Assembly: GCA_963693085.1 (NCBI GenBank)
Contig: OY856409.1
Span: 1,335,344,415 to 1,335,408,414 of the forward strand
Reading direction: 5' to 3'
Source: Alisma plantago-aquatica
Taxonomy: Eukaryota > Streptophyta > Magnoliopsida > Alismatales > Alismataceae
DNA length: 64,000 bases
Below the pieces are notes generated by a model that was not told where the DNA came from, searched no databases, and saw nothing but the letters and a program-made list of their open reading frames with translations. How positions within the stretch are numbered: position 1 is the stretch's first letter; every line of letters starts with the position of its first letter. Positions 33,341-45,091 of the stretch are shown one piece after another. A program made the position numbers and the translations under genes.

Positions 33341-34725
33341 TGAAAGATCTAGAGGGGGCGTGAATAGAGCTTTTTGAAGTTTTTAAAGTTGATTAAACAA
33401 TGTAAATACTTGCATAAGAAGTAGGAGGAGACAAGGAAGACACAAGGATGTAGAGTGGTTCCTACCTTAGAAATCTAATGTAGTCAGTCCACTACCCGAT
33501 TGTTTCCAATCAGGATTTCGAAAGGGATCAATTTTATTACCTTGCAAGGATGTTACATAAAATACAATCACCTTCCTTATACCCTTGAAGTAGCCTTCAC
33601 GTGAAGTAGCCTCAATCCCCCTAGAAGCATCCTTCTAAAGTAACTCCAAGCTCACCCTTGAAGTAGCCTTCACTTGAAGTAGCTTCAATCCTTGAGGAAT
33701 CCTTCTGAAGTAACTCCAAGTCACCGGGAGCAGCCTTCACCACCTAAAGTAGCTCCACAAACCTCCTTTCAATAGCCTCCAACCTAGGAGTAGTCAAGGA
33801 GAACAAAATACAATAAAAGGAACAAGATTGGAAGAAAGAAACAATATTACCAATGAGTACAACGCTTCGGTCCTATATCAAGTGTATTGATCTCCAATCC
33901 ACTACAGATGAACGTTGTAGTGTGGTGGCTAGGATATACTAAGCTATAGGACATGACTCTAGAGCACAAGGAAGAAGATAACAAGTAAATCTCAGCTTTG
34001 TTGCTCTCAAGAATGGATGCTCAAGTGTAACTTGTGTATTGTGTATGCAAGTGATGATTTGGGTGTCCTAAGGCCTCTTCTATTTATATGAATAGTTTAC
34101 AAGTGTTTAGGGACGTTTTAGGGAGTGTATAGAGTGTTCTTAGTGCTTAACTAGCCGTTAGGTATAAAGTAGTTGGCTTGCAACAGCTAAATTCACGTTA
34201 AATGTGAAGTTTCCAGAACTTTTCTCAGTCGACAATATTGTCGACTGGATAAAATTCCAGTCCACAATATTGTCGACCAGATGACTGACTAGTTCTGACA
34301 ACTAAACCTGTTACAACAGCTATATTTCGGTCCACAATATTGTCGACCAAATTTTGGCTCAGAACTAAAGATTTGCAAAGTTTTGCAATGTGTGTGAGGT
34401 CTTATTGATGACTCATATGAGACCTATCAACCCTAAAGTATTCATGTGAGTGTGACATAGGGTTTTGGGTAGATATGGAAGATCTAACACTTGATTTACA
34501 TGATATCTAAGTACTTGTACATTATATAATTGTACAAATTTTTACATTGAGTACAATCATGAAAAAATTAATCATTTAAGTGTATTGATCTTCAATTATC
34601 CACTTAGTATGATCTCCTTATTTTCCTTGAACCCTAAAATATTCAAGTAGCACGTTAGATCCACAAAAATGAAATGTTTTTCATCATCAAAACAAATGGT
34701 ATGCTAATGTCCAATTTAGCCAACA
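33341..34725 (-). repeat. 5' LTR of the gag-only element
   Basis: It is 1,385 bp, the direct repeat of 29830-31205, with scattered substitutions and a small gtattgt duplication near 34038. It contains the perfect palindrome at 34226-34247. A TATA-like tatttatat lies near 34080 (minus). Confidence 0.93.
34226..34247. repeat. Perfect 22-bp palindrome in the LTR
   Basis: The core gtcgacaatattgtcgac is extended by ca and tg on the two sides and equals its own reverse complement. Related copies follow at about 34261-34282 and 34328-34350, and in the other LTR at 30706-30730, 30750-30772 and 30807-30830. Confidence 0.95.
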
Positions 34726-36460
34726 CATAAACATCCACATCAATGTGGGCACAAAGCACAAGATAAGAGTCCAAGAGAATATACAAGATCATAATAATAA
34801 TCTAGTTCATAAGAACAATGATATCAAAAGAATAGATAATTGTGCAAGATAATGTCCATAGGACCAAGAGTAAGACAAAAATAGGTTAATTTCCCAACAT
34901 AGAGGAATAGGGGATACATCATACATTTAGAGTGAAGAATCAGAAATTGCTCAATATAGAAATAATGTGGGATGCAATCATACCTCAATTTCAGAGTCTA
35001 TACAGTCCAAAGTCCAACCTAAGTCCAAGACTAGGCCTCCAAATAACCTCTAGGGAAGGTGGACAGGTCCAATAAGTAATGTTCCCAAGCTTAGAGAGGC
35101 TGGTTTCTCCAACAAAGCTCCTATCTCGAGCAAGAAGCACCTTCTCCACTTTAGAGGTGAAAAACCCTAACAAAAGAACATGAAGATGAGGTGTTTATGG
35201 GTTCTAGGTGGGGTTTCACCATATAAGACCATGGCTTCGACCTGGAGGAAGGTTGAAGGAAGAGGAGGAATAGGAAAAACGAAGAAGAAAGAGAGAGAAT
35301 CACTTGCCCTGGTCAAAAACCCTAGAAGAGGACCTTGGAAACCCTAGGTAGGGCTAGATGGAACTCTAGGAGACCTTTTTCTCAATAAGGGGAACATATT
35401 CTCACTTGGACCACCTAGTTCCGAAGAAAAATATAGAAAGATAGGTACTCTAATCTAGAGGAAATAGGGAGTGAGCAATGATTTCAAATTGGAGCTAGGA
35501 AGGGGTATATATAGCTTCATGGATAAGGAAGGGGTCAATCATGAGGTGTACATAGAGTTTTCCACGTGTCAATAGCCTAGAGATTCTATGTCCATGCAAC
35601 ACCTCCCTCAGTTACTACCCACACTTTCTTTCTTTTATCCATATCCTTATACTTTTCTTTATCTTTATCCTTATGTTGACCTTTATCCTTATCCTTATCT
35701 TCATCCTTATCCATAAAGGGGAAAAACCCTAAAATGTCCTTGAAGAGAAATACTTCCAAACAAAGTATAACTAGGAGCCCCAAAGCCCAAAAAATTCGAG
35801 AATGATAAGGAAACCTATAAGGATCATAATTCTTGTGACAATTTACAAATAAAACCTCCCAATTGGATAAATTGCAGAAAAAGTCCAAAATGTACCTAAA
35901 ATTACATAACTTGCACAAACATCATCCAAATTGGACCAAACTTTATCCACAAGTTATATTTGATGTGTTGAATATGAATTTGTCATTATTTACATATTTT
36001 TAAGTTATATAATCACATTATTCGTTACTTAGGCCTTTTACTCATTCTCTCTCCTAAACTTATCATAATATTTCAAGGTTGTCCAAATTAGATGAAATTT
36101 GACATGTAGGCTAATTTTGATATGTAGATTTCAAATTTGAAGTTTGTTTCTACTTTTGAGACTTATTTTTATGAGATATTTCATATGGATCATTAACGGC
36201 CCATTATCTAAATTATTCATCCAATTAAGTTTCTTATCTTCATATTACCCCCAAACTGAGTTATGTGGCATATTTTATGTATCCATTATAAACCTAAGAT
36301 TAATGCTAGAACATTAGGTTACATTAAGGTGATCTATACATGCATTATCTCATTGGGATTATACTAAAAATCTATTTAGGTCTAACCTTCAACCCTGTTT
36401 GGCTAAGTCCAAAGCGTCAACTTCTAGGGTAGGGTCTGAGATCTAGTATGTTACATGAAG

Positions 36461-36590
36461 AATGACATGATTTTCTTGATGAAGGTGATATCTACTTTGA
36501 GATGGACTATGATGGACTTGGTGAAGTACAAGTGGAAAGAAGTGACATTGAGATCCCACAAGAATAAAAATTTAATGCACAAATTCAATT
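36461..36590 (+). pseudogene. Athila-like pol remnant after the solo LTR
   Basis: If the solo LTR and one tgaag copy are removed, the protease reading continues as E-stop-HDFLDEGDIYFEMDYDGLGEVQVERSDIEIPQE. This acidic stretch has the character of the protease-RT linker. Nothing recognisable as RT follows, so pol was deleted here. Confidence 0.5.
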
Positions 36591-37878
36591 TATAAGTGAG
36601 GAATCTAGAAATGCTCCTTACTTATACCTTGGTATTAGCAACCCTAAACTTTAAGAGGATTGATCATAGTTAGTAAGAAGGTGAGATACCATGAGCAGAA
36701 GTCAATCATAAATAAGGAAAGATAGAGTAAGGGGGTTTGTTCTTTGAGTGTGAGTCTAGAGAATGAAGTTGAGGTACTATGACTATGTATTTTACAAATG
36801 TGAATGATTATGAATATTATATTGCATTGAAAGATTCCCGTCTATAATACCACTTTAATTTTCTAGAGGAAACATCATTACCTCCTCAAGCTATAATTTT
36901 ATCAAAAGGATGTCACAAGTAATGAATTGACCCATTATCAAAAAAAACATATTAATATATGGTTTCTAGGTAATTTTCATAGTTCCAAATCGTGAGAGTT
37001 TTATAAACTGTTGGGATTCCAAACTAGGGTAAATGTGTTAAATTTGTTATATTGATATTTGAAGGATAATAATTAGAAAGGAGTATCTAATATTAAAATG
37101 GGTACATTAATTGGTATAAGTGTGTTGTCTCATGATTATCTCTGCATGGATAAATTCTACATAAAAATATAATTCATTAATAATCAAAAGTAATTATTGA
37201 GCAGATATCTAATGGTAATTGAGGTTAGATTGGAAATAACAAAATAGACACCTTTAGAGAATAAAGAAGGGACATAGATCTTTGATGTAGTGCATTGATC
37301 CAACAGTTGGCAACACACATGGATGCACATATGGTGAAATGGAGTTGTTAAGGCCTAATTACCTCATTGGTTAATGTCAGGCACATTCAACAAGGGTGGT
37401 TCTCCTCTCCTACTCATCTTGTTATGCTACTTAGCTACTCCATTGAGGTCGACAAAGGATTAATGGATCATTGTCTAAGATTGAGCTCTGATTCACCTTT
37501 GTGAGCTCCTCACAAATGTTGATGGTAGGTTTCTATGTGATGGCTCTCTGTGTATTTGAGCACGTCCATGAAGGGTGAAGGTGGTCATTGGTAAGAAGGA
37601 AGTAGAGGATTAGGTGGCCTTCGTGTGCAAGTATGTGTCGTTGATCTTCCTTGGGGAACTACAAGGATAGAAAAGATTATGTTTTATAGTGAGAAACATA
37701 TTAGAGTAGGAAATTGAGGTTGGGGTGGAAGTAGAAGATGCGTAGGTCGTGGAAGTGATTTTGGTAGTGAACCAATGCAATTAATTGTCGTGAAAGGCTA
37801 AAAGAGTGATGGTGACGTTTTTTGTGGTACTCAATAGGTGTGGGGTTAGCATTTTGAGAATATCGAATAGATACTGTG
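36591..37878. other. AT-rich stretch without recognised gene
   Basis: I see no supported coding region. A tgttgggattcc word at about 37010 could mark an old LTR edge, but no partner was found. The stretch ends at the Gypsy 2 LTR. Confidence 0.35.
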
Positions 37879-39352
37879 TGTAACATACTCAACCTTACGT
37901 ATATGGATGAACCTTCCCACGTTTCATGATCATTTAATTTTAGCTAGTATTCCTTTTCATGTCTATAGTGTACTAGGTGTTAGGACTAGAAATATAGAGT
38001 TTTACTTAATAATTAACGTATTTGAGGATCAAGTGTAATAAAATGGTATAATATTATTATTAAAGGATGGTTCTCCATTTTTACCATCATAATAGACTTT
38101 ATTTTAAAATGTGGTTGTTTAGAATTTTTCTAAGACTATGCGTAGATAAGAGAGAGTTTAATATGAGTTTTGGAAAGAGATTATTTATAAAGGGATATAA
38201 CTGCTACAAAATAGTTCTTCACATAAAAGTTAAGATGTATTATATCTAATGACTCTAAGAGGTATACTGACTTTTGATAATGTTATAGTGGTATATAGAT
38301 TTTATGGAAATTCCAACATCAAAAGGAATATAAATCAAAACCAATTCCTAAGACATTTGGGGAATATGTTAGTCATTATAATAGACATGGTAATAGTATC
38401 ATGAAACTCTATATATTAGTAGACAAAAAAATCACCATAAAAGTGAAAGTTAGTGAAATTTTTGAAATCATCATAGATTAATTAGTTAATAGGTCAGATT
38501 CATCATCATTGGACCTTGTTTTCCCTCTCAACTAATGTAGGAAAGAAAATCATTTTATAAATATCTACTTTTAATAGATGATTGATTAATGAAGTTTATT
38601 CCCTAAACTTCCAATTTACATGATATCACACAACTCTTTTTCCCTTTCTGTGTCTGTTTCCCTTTGATTGAATGGTGGAGAATGACATTCCTATATCTCC
38701 ATTGACCAGATCCTATCCTATTCTTTTAAACCTATCTCCTGCTTCACATCTTCCTTTCCCCTCTTCTCCATAGTTAGTGGATATTACCTAACCGTATATC
38801 TCTCTTTGATCCTCTCTAAGTCATGATTAATTTTATGACACCCTCCTCACTTCAACCTAAACCTAACCAATCCAAACATTCCCTTCTTTTACCCCCATCT
38901 AACTCCCTAATGAGACCTAGTTAACTTTTTCTCCTATTTTGTCCTTCCCAGAGTCTCATTGCAATGATAAGCCACAAACCTCCTTTATATACATACTTGT
39001 GCCTCAAGCATATCCTCTTTCACCATTATCAATCATCCACTCAGTCTCATTTCCCTCTAGGCATGTTCAACCAGCTTGCTTTACTCATGTTGACTCCTAG
39101 GGATCGACTTCTGGTTCCTAACCACCACGAAGGTCGTAGATCATTCACAATCATTCTTAGTTTCCCTATGAAGTTATTTATTCTACCAATTTGTCTCTTA
39201 GGCTTGTGGTTTATTTTTCCCTCTTATGAGCCCTTCTTATGTATATCCACAAAACTTCAAACCCAATTGTGGGTCTCTATTTTGTTTGTATGTGGTTTTC
39301 TCATTATTTATGTTGTGTTTGATGTCCCCAAATTGTCTAAATTCTAGATTCT

Positions 39353-39402
39353 CCATGGGGGGATATTTGCATTGTTCATGGGGGGATATTTGCATTATTC
39401 AT
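39353..39402 (+). repeat. 23-bp tandem duplication in the Gypsy 2 5' LTR
   Basis: catggggggatatttgcatt plus three bases occurs twice in a row and is followed by catgg. The 3' LTR has no second copy. Confidence 0.85.
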
Positions 39403-39794
39403 GGAGCTTTGTCTCATGTGTCCATGGTAGGAGGTGTGTAACACCAACTCTTGAGGTGTGTGCATATACCTTGTTATCGTTTGCTCATTAAGGTGATTAA
39501 AACCCAATTTTTCCCCATATGAGACACATCTTTTAAAAGTAATTAACTTTTTATTAACTCTTGAAATCTTTTACCCATCTCATATTGTGAGACTACTTCT
39601 CTATATTTATTTAGAGAGATTTTTGGAAATACCATTGATGGGTCTTTTGACCTTAACTTTATAGTATATGAATGTTGTCATCCCTTAATTTGGAAAGATA
39701 TGAAATTGATTAAACATCATTATCTTTCATGCCCTATTTTGCATGTGTGGTTTGAATAGTCATGCCTAGAAATAGATACACCATATTTTCATGC

Positions 39795-39930
39795 AGTGAG
39801 GTCTTTTTCCTGCTACACTACTTTATATTTAGGCACTGAGGTTTTAGTTCTTCTCCCATGCATCGAGGTTTAGTCCTCCCGGAGTGATATATCTTTTTGG
39901 TACTAAGGTTATAGTCCTCCTGCCCTTGGT
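39795..39930 (+). repeat. Irregular repeats of gaggttttagtcctcctgc in the Gypsy 2 LTR
   Basis: About four diverged units, such as gcactgaggttttagttctt and actaaggttatagtcctcct, occur 35-45 bases apart. Matching units are in the 3' LTR at 50275-50410. Confidence 0.75.
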
Positions 39931-40630
39931 TTGGAGTTTATGGGTTCCATTCCCTACTTTCTAGATCATGATAGTCTTTATTGTAATCAACATGCTCTAT
40001 TGATTAAAATGTTATTGCAATGATTTTTTAGAGGTAATAACTCTGATTTGGTGATTATACATTGTTGAATTAAATGTGTTGTCTATTTCACCTGAACAGT
40101 CTCCTTAATATATTTCCTTTTAAACTATCTAGTTGATTGGAACTTTCCAAGTTTGGAATCTTCTTAATTGATCAACTTTTATCCCAATTAACACCCAAAT
40201 GCTTTTCCTATGCACATACTCAGTTTATGTTGCTTTAGTTTCTCTTCTATTTTCCTTTATCTAGGTGTTGCCTCCAACCCACCCAGAAGTTAAGCATGTT
40301 GTGGACCAAGAGTTGGGAGAATTTTTTCAGGTCTAGTTGCTAAAAAGTTTGGAGATGGTCAGGTATTCCATTGCAATATATCTATCTAATTTCGATTTCC
40401 CATCCTTTTAGTTATTCTTTGAGGACCATTTGTCACACAATTACGATCTTTTAAATAGTGTAGTTTATCTCCCCATCGCTATAATACTCCTGTTATTTAC
40501 CATACTTATTAACAAATTGGCATGCCCTTTACTTCTACAAATTTTATGTGGTGATTCCATGGATGAGTTTTGTATGCCTTTTCTCATAAGAAGTGTGGAG
40601 TGGATCCCCTCTTGCATCCCACTTACAACA

Positions 40631-40641
40631 TGGTATCAATG
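40631..40641 (+). other. Gypsy 2 primer-binding site
   Basis: tggtatcaatg starts three bases inside the LTR end, related to the initiator-Met site used by Gypsy 1. Confidence 0.75.
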
Positions 40642-40723
40642 TGTGCTTGTAGTCAGTAAACTAACTATTTTAGATTTTCCCTTATATATTTCCTTATTTT
40701 TATACCTCTATTTTAGGGGGAAC

Positions 40724-41560
40724 AACCTTTTTGGGGAAGCTGGTGCTACTCTTGTGTTTGATGTAATGGAGGGTCACTATACACCACAAAACCTCCATTA
40801 TAATATACCACCATTGAACCCTATGTTGAACACCTTGAGATCTTAGGCTACACCTAGAGCTCAACCTCACATTGATGTGGTTGTTAACTATGTATCTGCT
40901 ACACTAACAAGCATTCCTATTGAGGATGATTTAGGCTTGCTTTGACAGTTTCTCACCATGAAGATGGTAGGAAAGATGGACACCGCTCCTATTGTTGACA
41001 AGCCAAAGAAGTACAACTTGGTTGCCTTTTTGAAGATGCATTCACCTTACTTCAAGGGTAAAAGTGATTTGGAAATGGTGGATAAGGTATAAGATTGGGT
41101 TCTAGCTTTGGAATGGAACTTAGCGGACATGTCATGCCCTCCTCACAAAAAGGTTCAGTTTGCCTCCTATGTTCCAGATGGATCAATGCGGGTGTGGTGG
41201 AATGGGATAGTTTGATAGTGTGATACATCTATTTTGACTTGGGATCAGTTCATAGAACTGCTTCACAATAGATATATCTATTCTACCACTTCAAGAAAGA
41301 AGGAATCGAATATATATAGCTTGAAGCAGGGTTCTCTAAGTGTCCTTGCCTATGTACAAAAGTTCCTTTTGCTTGAGCACTACACTATTGTACTGGGAGA
41401 GGACTACAAGGCTAAATTATTCCTATAGGGGTTGAGATACTACATGGGATGTGCTTTGCTTCCACAACTCCCTCTCATCTTCTATAAAATAGTTGATAAG
41501 GCCCTTGCCATTGAATCTTGTCTCGGTTTTCAAGCCCTTGTGAACAACAACTAAAGGAAG
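40724..41560 (+). pseudogene. Gypsy 2 gag (capsid)
   Basis: One frame carries the homolog of Gypsy 1 gag nearly end to end: NNLFGEAGATLV, QFLTMKMVGKMDTAP, SPYFKGKSDLEMVDKV, DWVLALEWNLADMSCPPHKK, VWWNGIV, WDQFIELLHNRYI, YSLKQGSLSVLAYVQKFLLLE, and LRYYMGCALLPQLPL. Stops lie near 40844, 40966, 41089, 41212 and 41427. Most look like single changes (CGA to TGA, for example). It is followed by a decayed knuckle region without clear cysteines. Confidence 0.85.
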
Positions 41561-42247
41561 AACCCTAATTACATACAGAGAGGCATAAGATACACCATAT
41601 GTCATCAACATCATCCCCCAAGAAGGTGCATCTTGTGAGATCATGGTTCTTAGAGAATGATAGACATCTGATCTGCCACCATTATAGACTAGTCGAGTAA
41701 ATTAGGTTGCAATACCCACAATTCTAAAGAGTACCACCTAGACTATTCACCAGTACAACAACAAATACTACCAACACCCAACCCCATCCTCCAAGGAACA
41801 ACCATAACAACAAAAGGGGACCCCATGTTGAGATACGTGCATGACATGTCTATGCCCTCAATGATGTGGGTGTTAAAGATGTTTATGCAGCAAATGAAGT
41901 TATCTTACACTTGAACCCCCCCTCCTATGCAAGTACATTTTATTCTAGACAAGTTTATAGAAATTTCTAGAGGTCATAGAATGATAGGACCTATATGAAA
42001 TCATGTGATGACAAAATTGTGGTAGTGTAGAGGTATGGTTACACCCCATAGGGACTGGAGGAGAGATGAAATTCCATAATATGAAACCATATCCTTGCAC
42101 CTTAAGTGAAGGTCAGATGTGCATTTTGCATGCTCTCCTAGATTTGGGAGTAGGTGGCAGTGGAATAGTTAGTGTAGATGTTCTAGTTGGTAGTCTGGTA
42201 TCGCTTTGCTTTTTTGCACCATTTTCAGTCTTACATTGCAAGGTTTC
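41561..42247 (+). pseudogene. Gypsy 2 nucleocapsid to protease remnant
   Basis: Around 41820-41890 the reading PHVEIRA-stop-HVYALNDVGVKDVYAANEVI parallels the start of the Gypsy 1 protease frame. At 42120-42150 HALLDLGVGGSG recalls a protease active-site block. Similarity then fades and a solo LTR interrupts at 42248. Assignment is by position and weak similarity. Confidence 0.45.
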
Positions 42248-44211
42248 TATGACGCCCCGATGCGCCACAACCGAGATTACTCAAAACCAAAGTGCTGAAT
42301 TATAACTAAACATGCGGATTATAAAAAATCATAGGAAATTAAAACTAATTTCGCAAAAGCACCATAAGCCAAAAACTTATCACATATAAGTCCACAAGCT
42401 GCCACATGCATTACATATCATATCACAAGGTGCTTACATCATTGTGCATCATCATTCCTACCATTCATCTGTTACATGAGGTACTTGTTTCACATATATA
42501 CATATACACATATCATATCTATATAGCCATGGCTCGCATGCCAAAGACCTAGTATCGACAACATATCTACAAAACACATCAAGAACACCCCTAAAGACCT
42601 GAGTGTTCACGGATGATATCTAGGACTCTATCACCAAATTAAAGACTAGCAGCACATCCAACCTTATCAGCTACTGCTCTTGCTGTTGCTTTTCCTCAAC
42701 GACACGATCTCTACCTCTTCATACCCGACCACCTAAAAGATGTGGAAACCCACAGGGTAAGACCAAACATCCCAGTGAGAGATATAACTCTCCTCCAACG
42801 TCTATTAAAGCACAAATATAAGGAAAAGAAGAGAAGAAAGTAAAGCTATAACATGATAACCAAATCATACTATTGAAGTAGTTTTGGGAAATTGCAACTA
42901 AATTTTAAAACATCTTATAACCTAAGAAGGAATATGATGAACATGTATATCTCCTATCAACTACATTGTACAAAAGTAAGGCAAAGGCTCATCCAATGTT
43001 ATTCACAGTTTGTCCCTATGCGAATATACTACACAGCTGTATTACATCTTTTATTAATGCCACAAGGAGATGAGGTATAGCACTCATGCTCAAACTGACC
43101 ACTGCTAAGTCGAAATTAGTGCCATGCAAGATCATTGGAAGATCCATAATCCAATGATCTCTCCACACCCCTCAGTTAGTCCAAGTCTGCTGTAGCGACA
43201 TATCAAGTCCAAGTGCAAAACAACCTAGCTTTCCTTGGTATATAGGCACAGCGCTAGTGAAACTAAGTTACAACCACAACCGCACTCCTACCAATGTATG
43301 ACCACAACCATCCTCAAAAGTTATCATGTAAGTACCATGTATCACATCTTTGAGATACAACCTCAACCGTTCTCTTGTCATGGTATGACCACAACCAATA
43401 CTGTGAAATGCATATACTTAAAAGTATATGTCTCTGAGCTTCCACTAAGGGAGAATCTGTTTCAACATCAAACAAGTATTGATGCTGAAGATGGATCTAT
43501 GGCGCAGGACAACTAACTAATTAAGGTTCCACTTGATTAGTTATGACAGTGAAGTGTCTTTTAGCACCAATAAAGTTACAATGTACAAACCATAAACAAG
43601 GTCTACAAAGATATGGGCATAGTACAACTTCACAAGATATAAAGTGTGTATGGTTTGAACTTTTCACATCATCATTACATGATACTACTGCCCCACAAGG
43701 CCATCATCATATTCACACTATCATGGGAAGTCAATCCCTTATCACATCACTAGAGGATAACACCTCACACTAGGCATATAGCCTCTGCCAGGTCATAGGA
43801 CCCAATCACATCATTCATGTATCTCATATGTCTCAACATGCCTCATAACCATTATCATGTCACGTCGTATACACCATAGCATACACTAGCTATGATATTC
43901 AAGTTTTTATCACCTATAAGTTTAGGGATTTATAAATAGGAGAGAAAAAACATCATAACATAATACTCATTCTCGGCATGGTAAGCAAGACATATCACAT
44001 GACTGAAAATCAAGGTTAGGGTTCTATACACATAGCCGATATGGGTTTATAGCTTTATTCAATCACCAAACCCTAGGTACACCATCTCCCACTTCTTGGA
44101 GAATATTAGGGTTAAGTAACATGATTAGGGTTAACCAAACAATCATTCAAATAGAACTATACATGAATCATTACTTGCTTACTCATACACATGTGTTGAC
44201 TATATGTTCAT

Positions 44212-44600
44212 GTGTGTCTCTCGACCATCCATCACAAAGGCGTCTCAACCACTCATGAAACAAGTGTCTCAACCACCCTCAAGCAAAGTTTGTTGACCAC
44301 CTTCATGCAAGGTGTCTTGACCAAAGCAAGACTAGGTGTCTCGACCGTGACACATCATGTGTCTCAACCACCACATATATTAGGGTTTCGAACAAGCTCA
44401 AAACACATGTCTCGACCTCAACCAAAAACATGTCTTGACCACTTCCAAAGGAAAGCATCTCGACCAAAATAGAAGTAGGTGTCTCGACCTACACAAGGAC
44501 ATGTATCTCAACCGAAACTAAAGCACCTGTCTCGACCAAAACCACATATGTCAAAGTGTCTCGACCCAAGGATAAAACAAGGTGTAGCGACCACCAAGGT
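44212..44600 (-). repeat. Array of gtgtctcgacc words in the solo LTR
   Basis: About 15 copies of (g)tctc(g/a)acc(a/g), that is ggtcgagacac on the minus strand, are spaced about 20-35 bases apart, with unrelated spacer sequence. Some copies have tcaacc, the CpG-decay form. More isolated copies lie at 46494-46670. Confidence 0.88.
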
Positions 44601-45091
44601 CAAGCTACCACCAAGGAAAAAGACCATCATCAAAACAAGGATTAACCAAGATAAAAATAGAAGTATTCCATGGACAAAATAGAAGATTACATCAAGGAAA
44701 ACCATCATCTTCAAGGAGGAAAATTTCATACCGTAATCGGTCACCAAAAACCCTAAATATAAGTATCTTGAAACCACCATGAAAGAACCTTCATGTAAGA
44801 GAGATAAACCACGTTTAACACATCCAAAATAGAACCTAAACTCCATACTACATCACAGTGCACGAATGTCATGCATGTGATTAAAACCAATATCAAAAGA
44901 TAGGAAGAAAACCACCATTTCACAACCATCTCTAAAATTGGGTACCTTACATCAGGGTTTCAGATTCTAAGCAAACCAAGCATGATAACCACCATATTCA
45001 AGTTCTAGAGCATGGTATTATCTAATAGAATGTTAAGGACATGTTTGAGAGAGAAACAACAACATGCATGTAAAGAAAAGTGCAATAATAG

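Larger units (their letters stand above)
29830..34725 (-). mobile_element. Gag-only, non-autonomous Copia-type LTR element (TR-GAG-like)
   Basis: It has LTRs at 29830-31205 and 33341-34725 and a perfect 5-bp duplication cataa at 29825-29829 and 34726-34730. The initiator-Met-type primer site (33326-33340) and a polypurine tract (about 31206-31223; minus cttcaaaatgggggaga) fix the minus orientation. The 2.1-kb interior holds a single open frame, a 312-codon gag, and no protease, integrase or RT. It therefore needs enzymes in trans. The LTR start and primer site resemble those of Copia A, which may be its autonomous relative. Confidence 0.9.
28888..36455 (-). repeat. Solo LTR (Gypsy, minus orientation), itself split by a nested element
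   Basis: The plus-strand edges are tgtaaggagtgggacccgat at 28888 and ctagtatgttaca at 36455. On the minus strand it starts tgtaacatactagatct and ends ggatcccctatcgggtccca...cttaca, as does the LTR at 51943-57218. A perfect duplication tgaag lies at 28883-28887 and 36456-36460. Without the nested 29830-34725 insert it is about 2.67 kb. There is no internal region, so it is a solo LTR left by LTR-LTR recombination. A TATA-like tatatata is at 35505-35513 (minus). Confidence 0.9.
12560..36590 (+). mobile_element. Athila-like Ty3/Gypsy retrotransposon, 5' half, twice interrupted
   Basis: Its pieces, left to right, are the LTR (12560-14992 and 25663-25860), a tRNA-Asp-type primer site (25868-25885), gag (26034-27830), a repeat-rich linker (27831-28190), protease (28530-28887) and a short pol remnant (36461-36590). 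Gypsy 1 splits the LTR with a perfect gtttg duplication, and a solo LTR splits the protease tail with a perfect tgaag duplication. No RT, integrase or 3' LTR is seen in the window, so the element is truncated or deleted past the protease. The primer site and gag motifs point to the Athila lineage. Confidence 0.72.
37879..40627 (+). repeat. Gypsy 2 5' LTR
   Basis: It runs from tgtaacatactcaacc to gcatcccacttaca. A TATA-like tttatatacat is at 38984-38994. It lacks about 730 bases present in the 3' LTR (49160-49930). Confidence 0.88.

Noticed and set aside
38964..39347. Plus-strand 127-codon hydrophobic frame (and its relative at 48752-49147)
   Set aside because: Both lie in the two Gypsy 2 LTRs just after the TATA-like position. 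The translations differ through frame changes and show no domain; transcribed T-rich LTR sequence explains the hydrophobicity.
44212..44600. CRISPR-like array of short repeats with unique spacers
   Set aside because: Repeats are only about 10 bases, irregularly spaced and diverged, and lie in a plant solo LTR with no cas genes; it is a degenerate LTR array.
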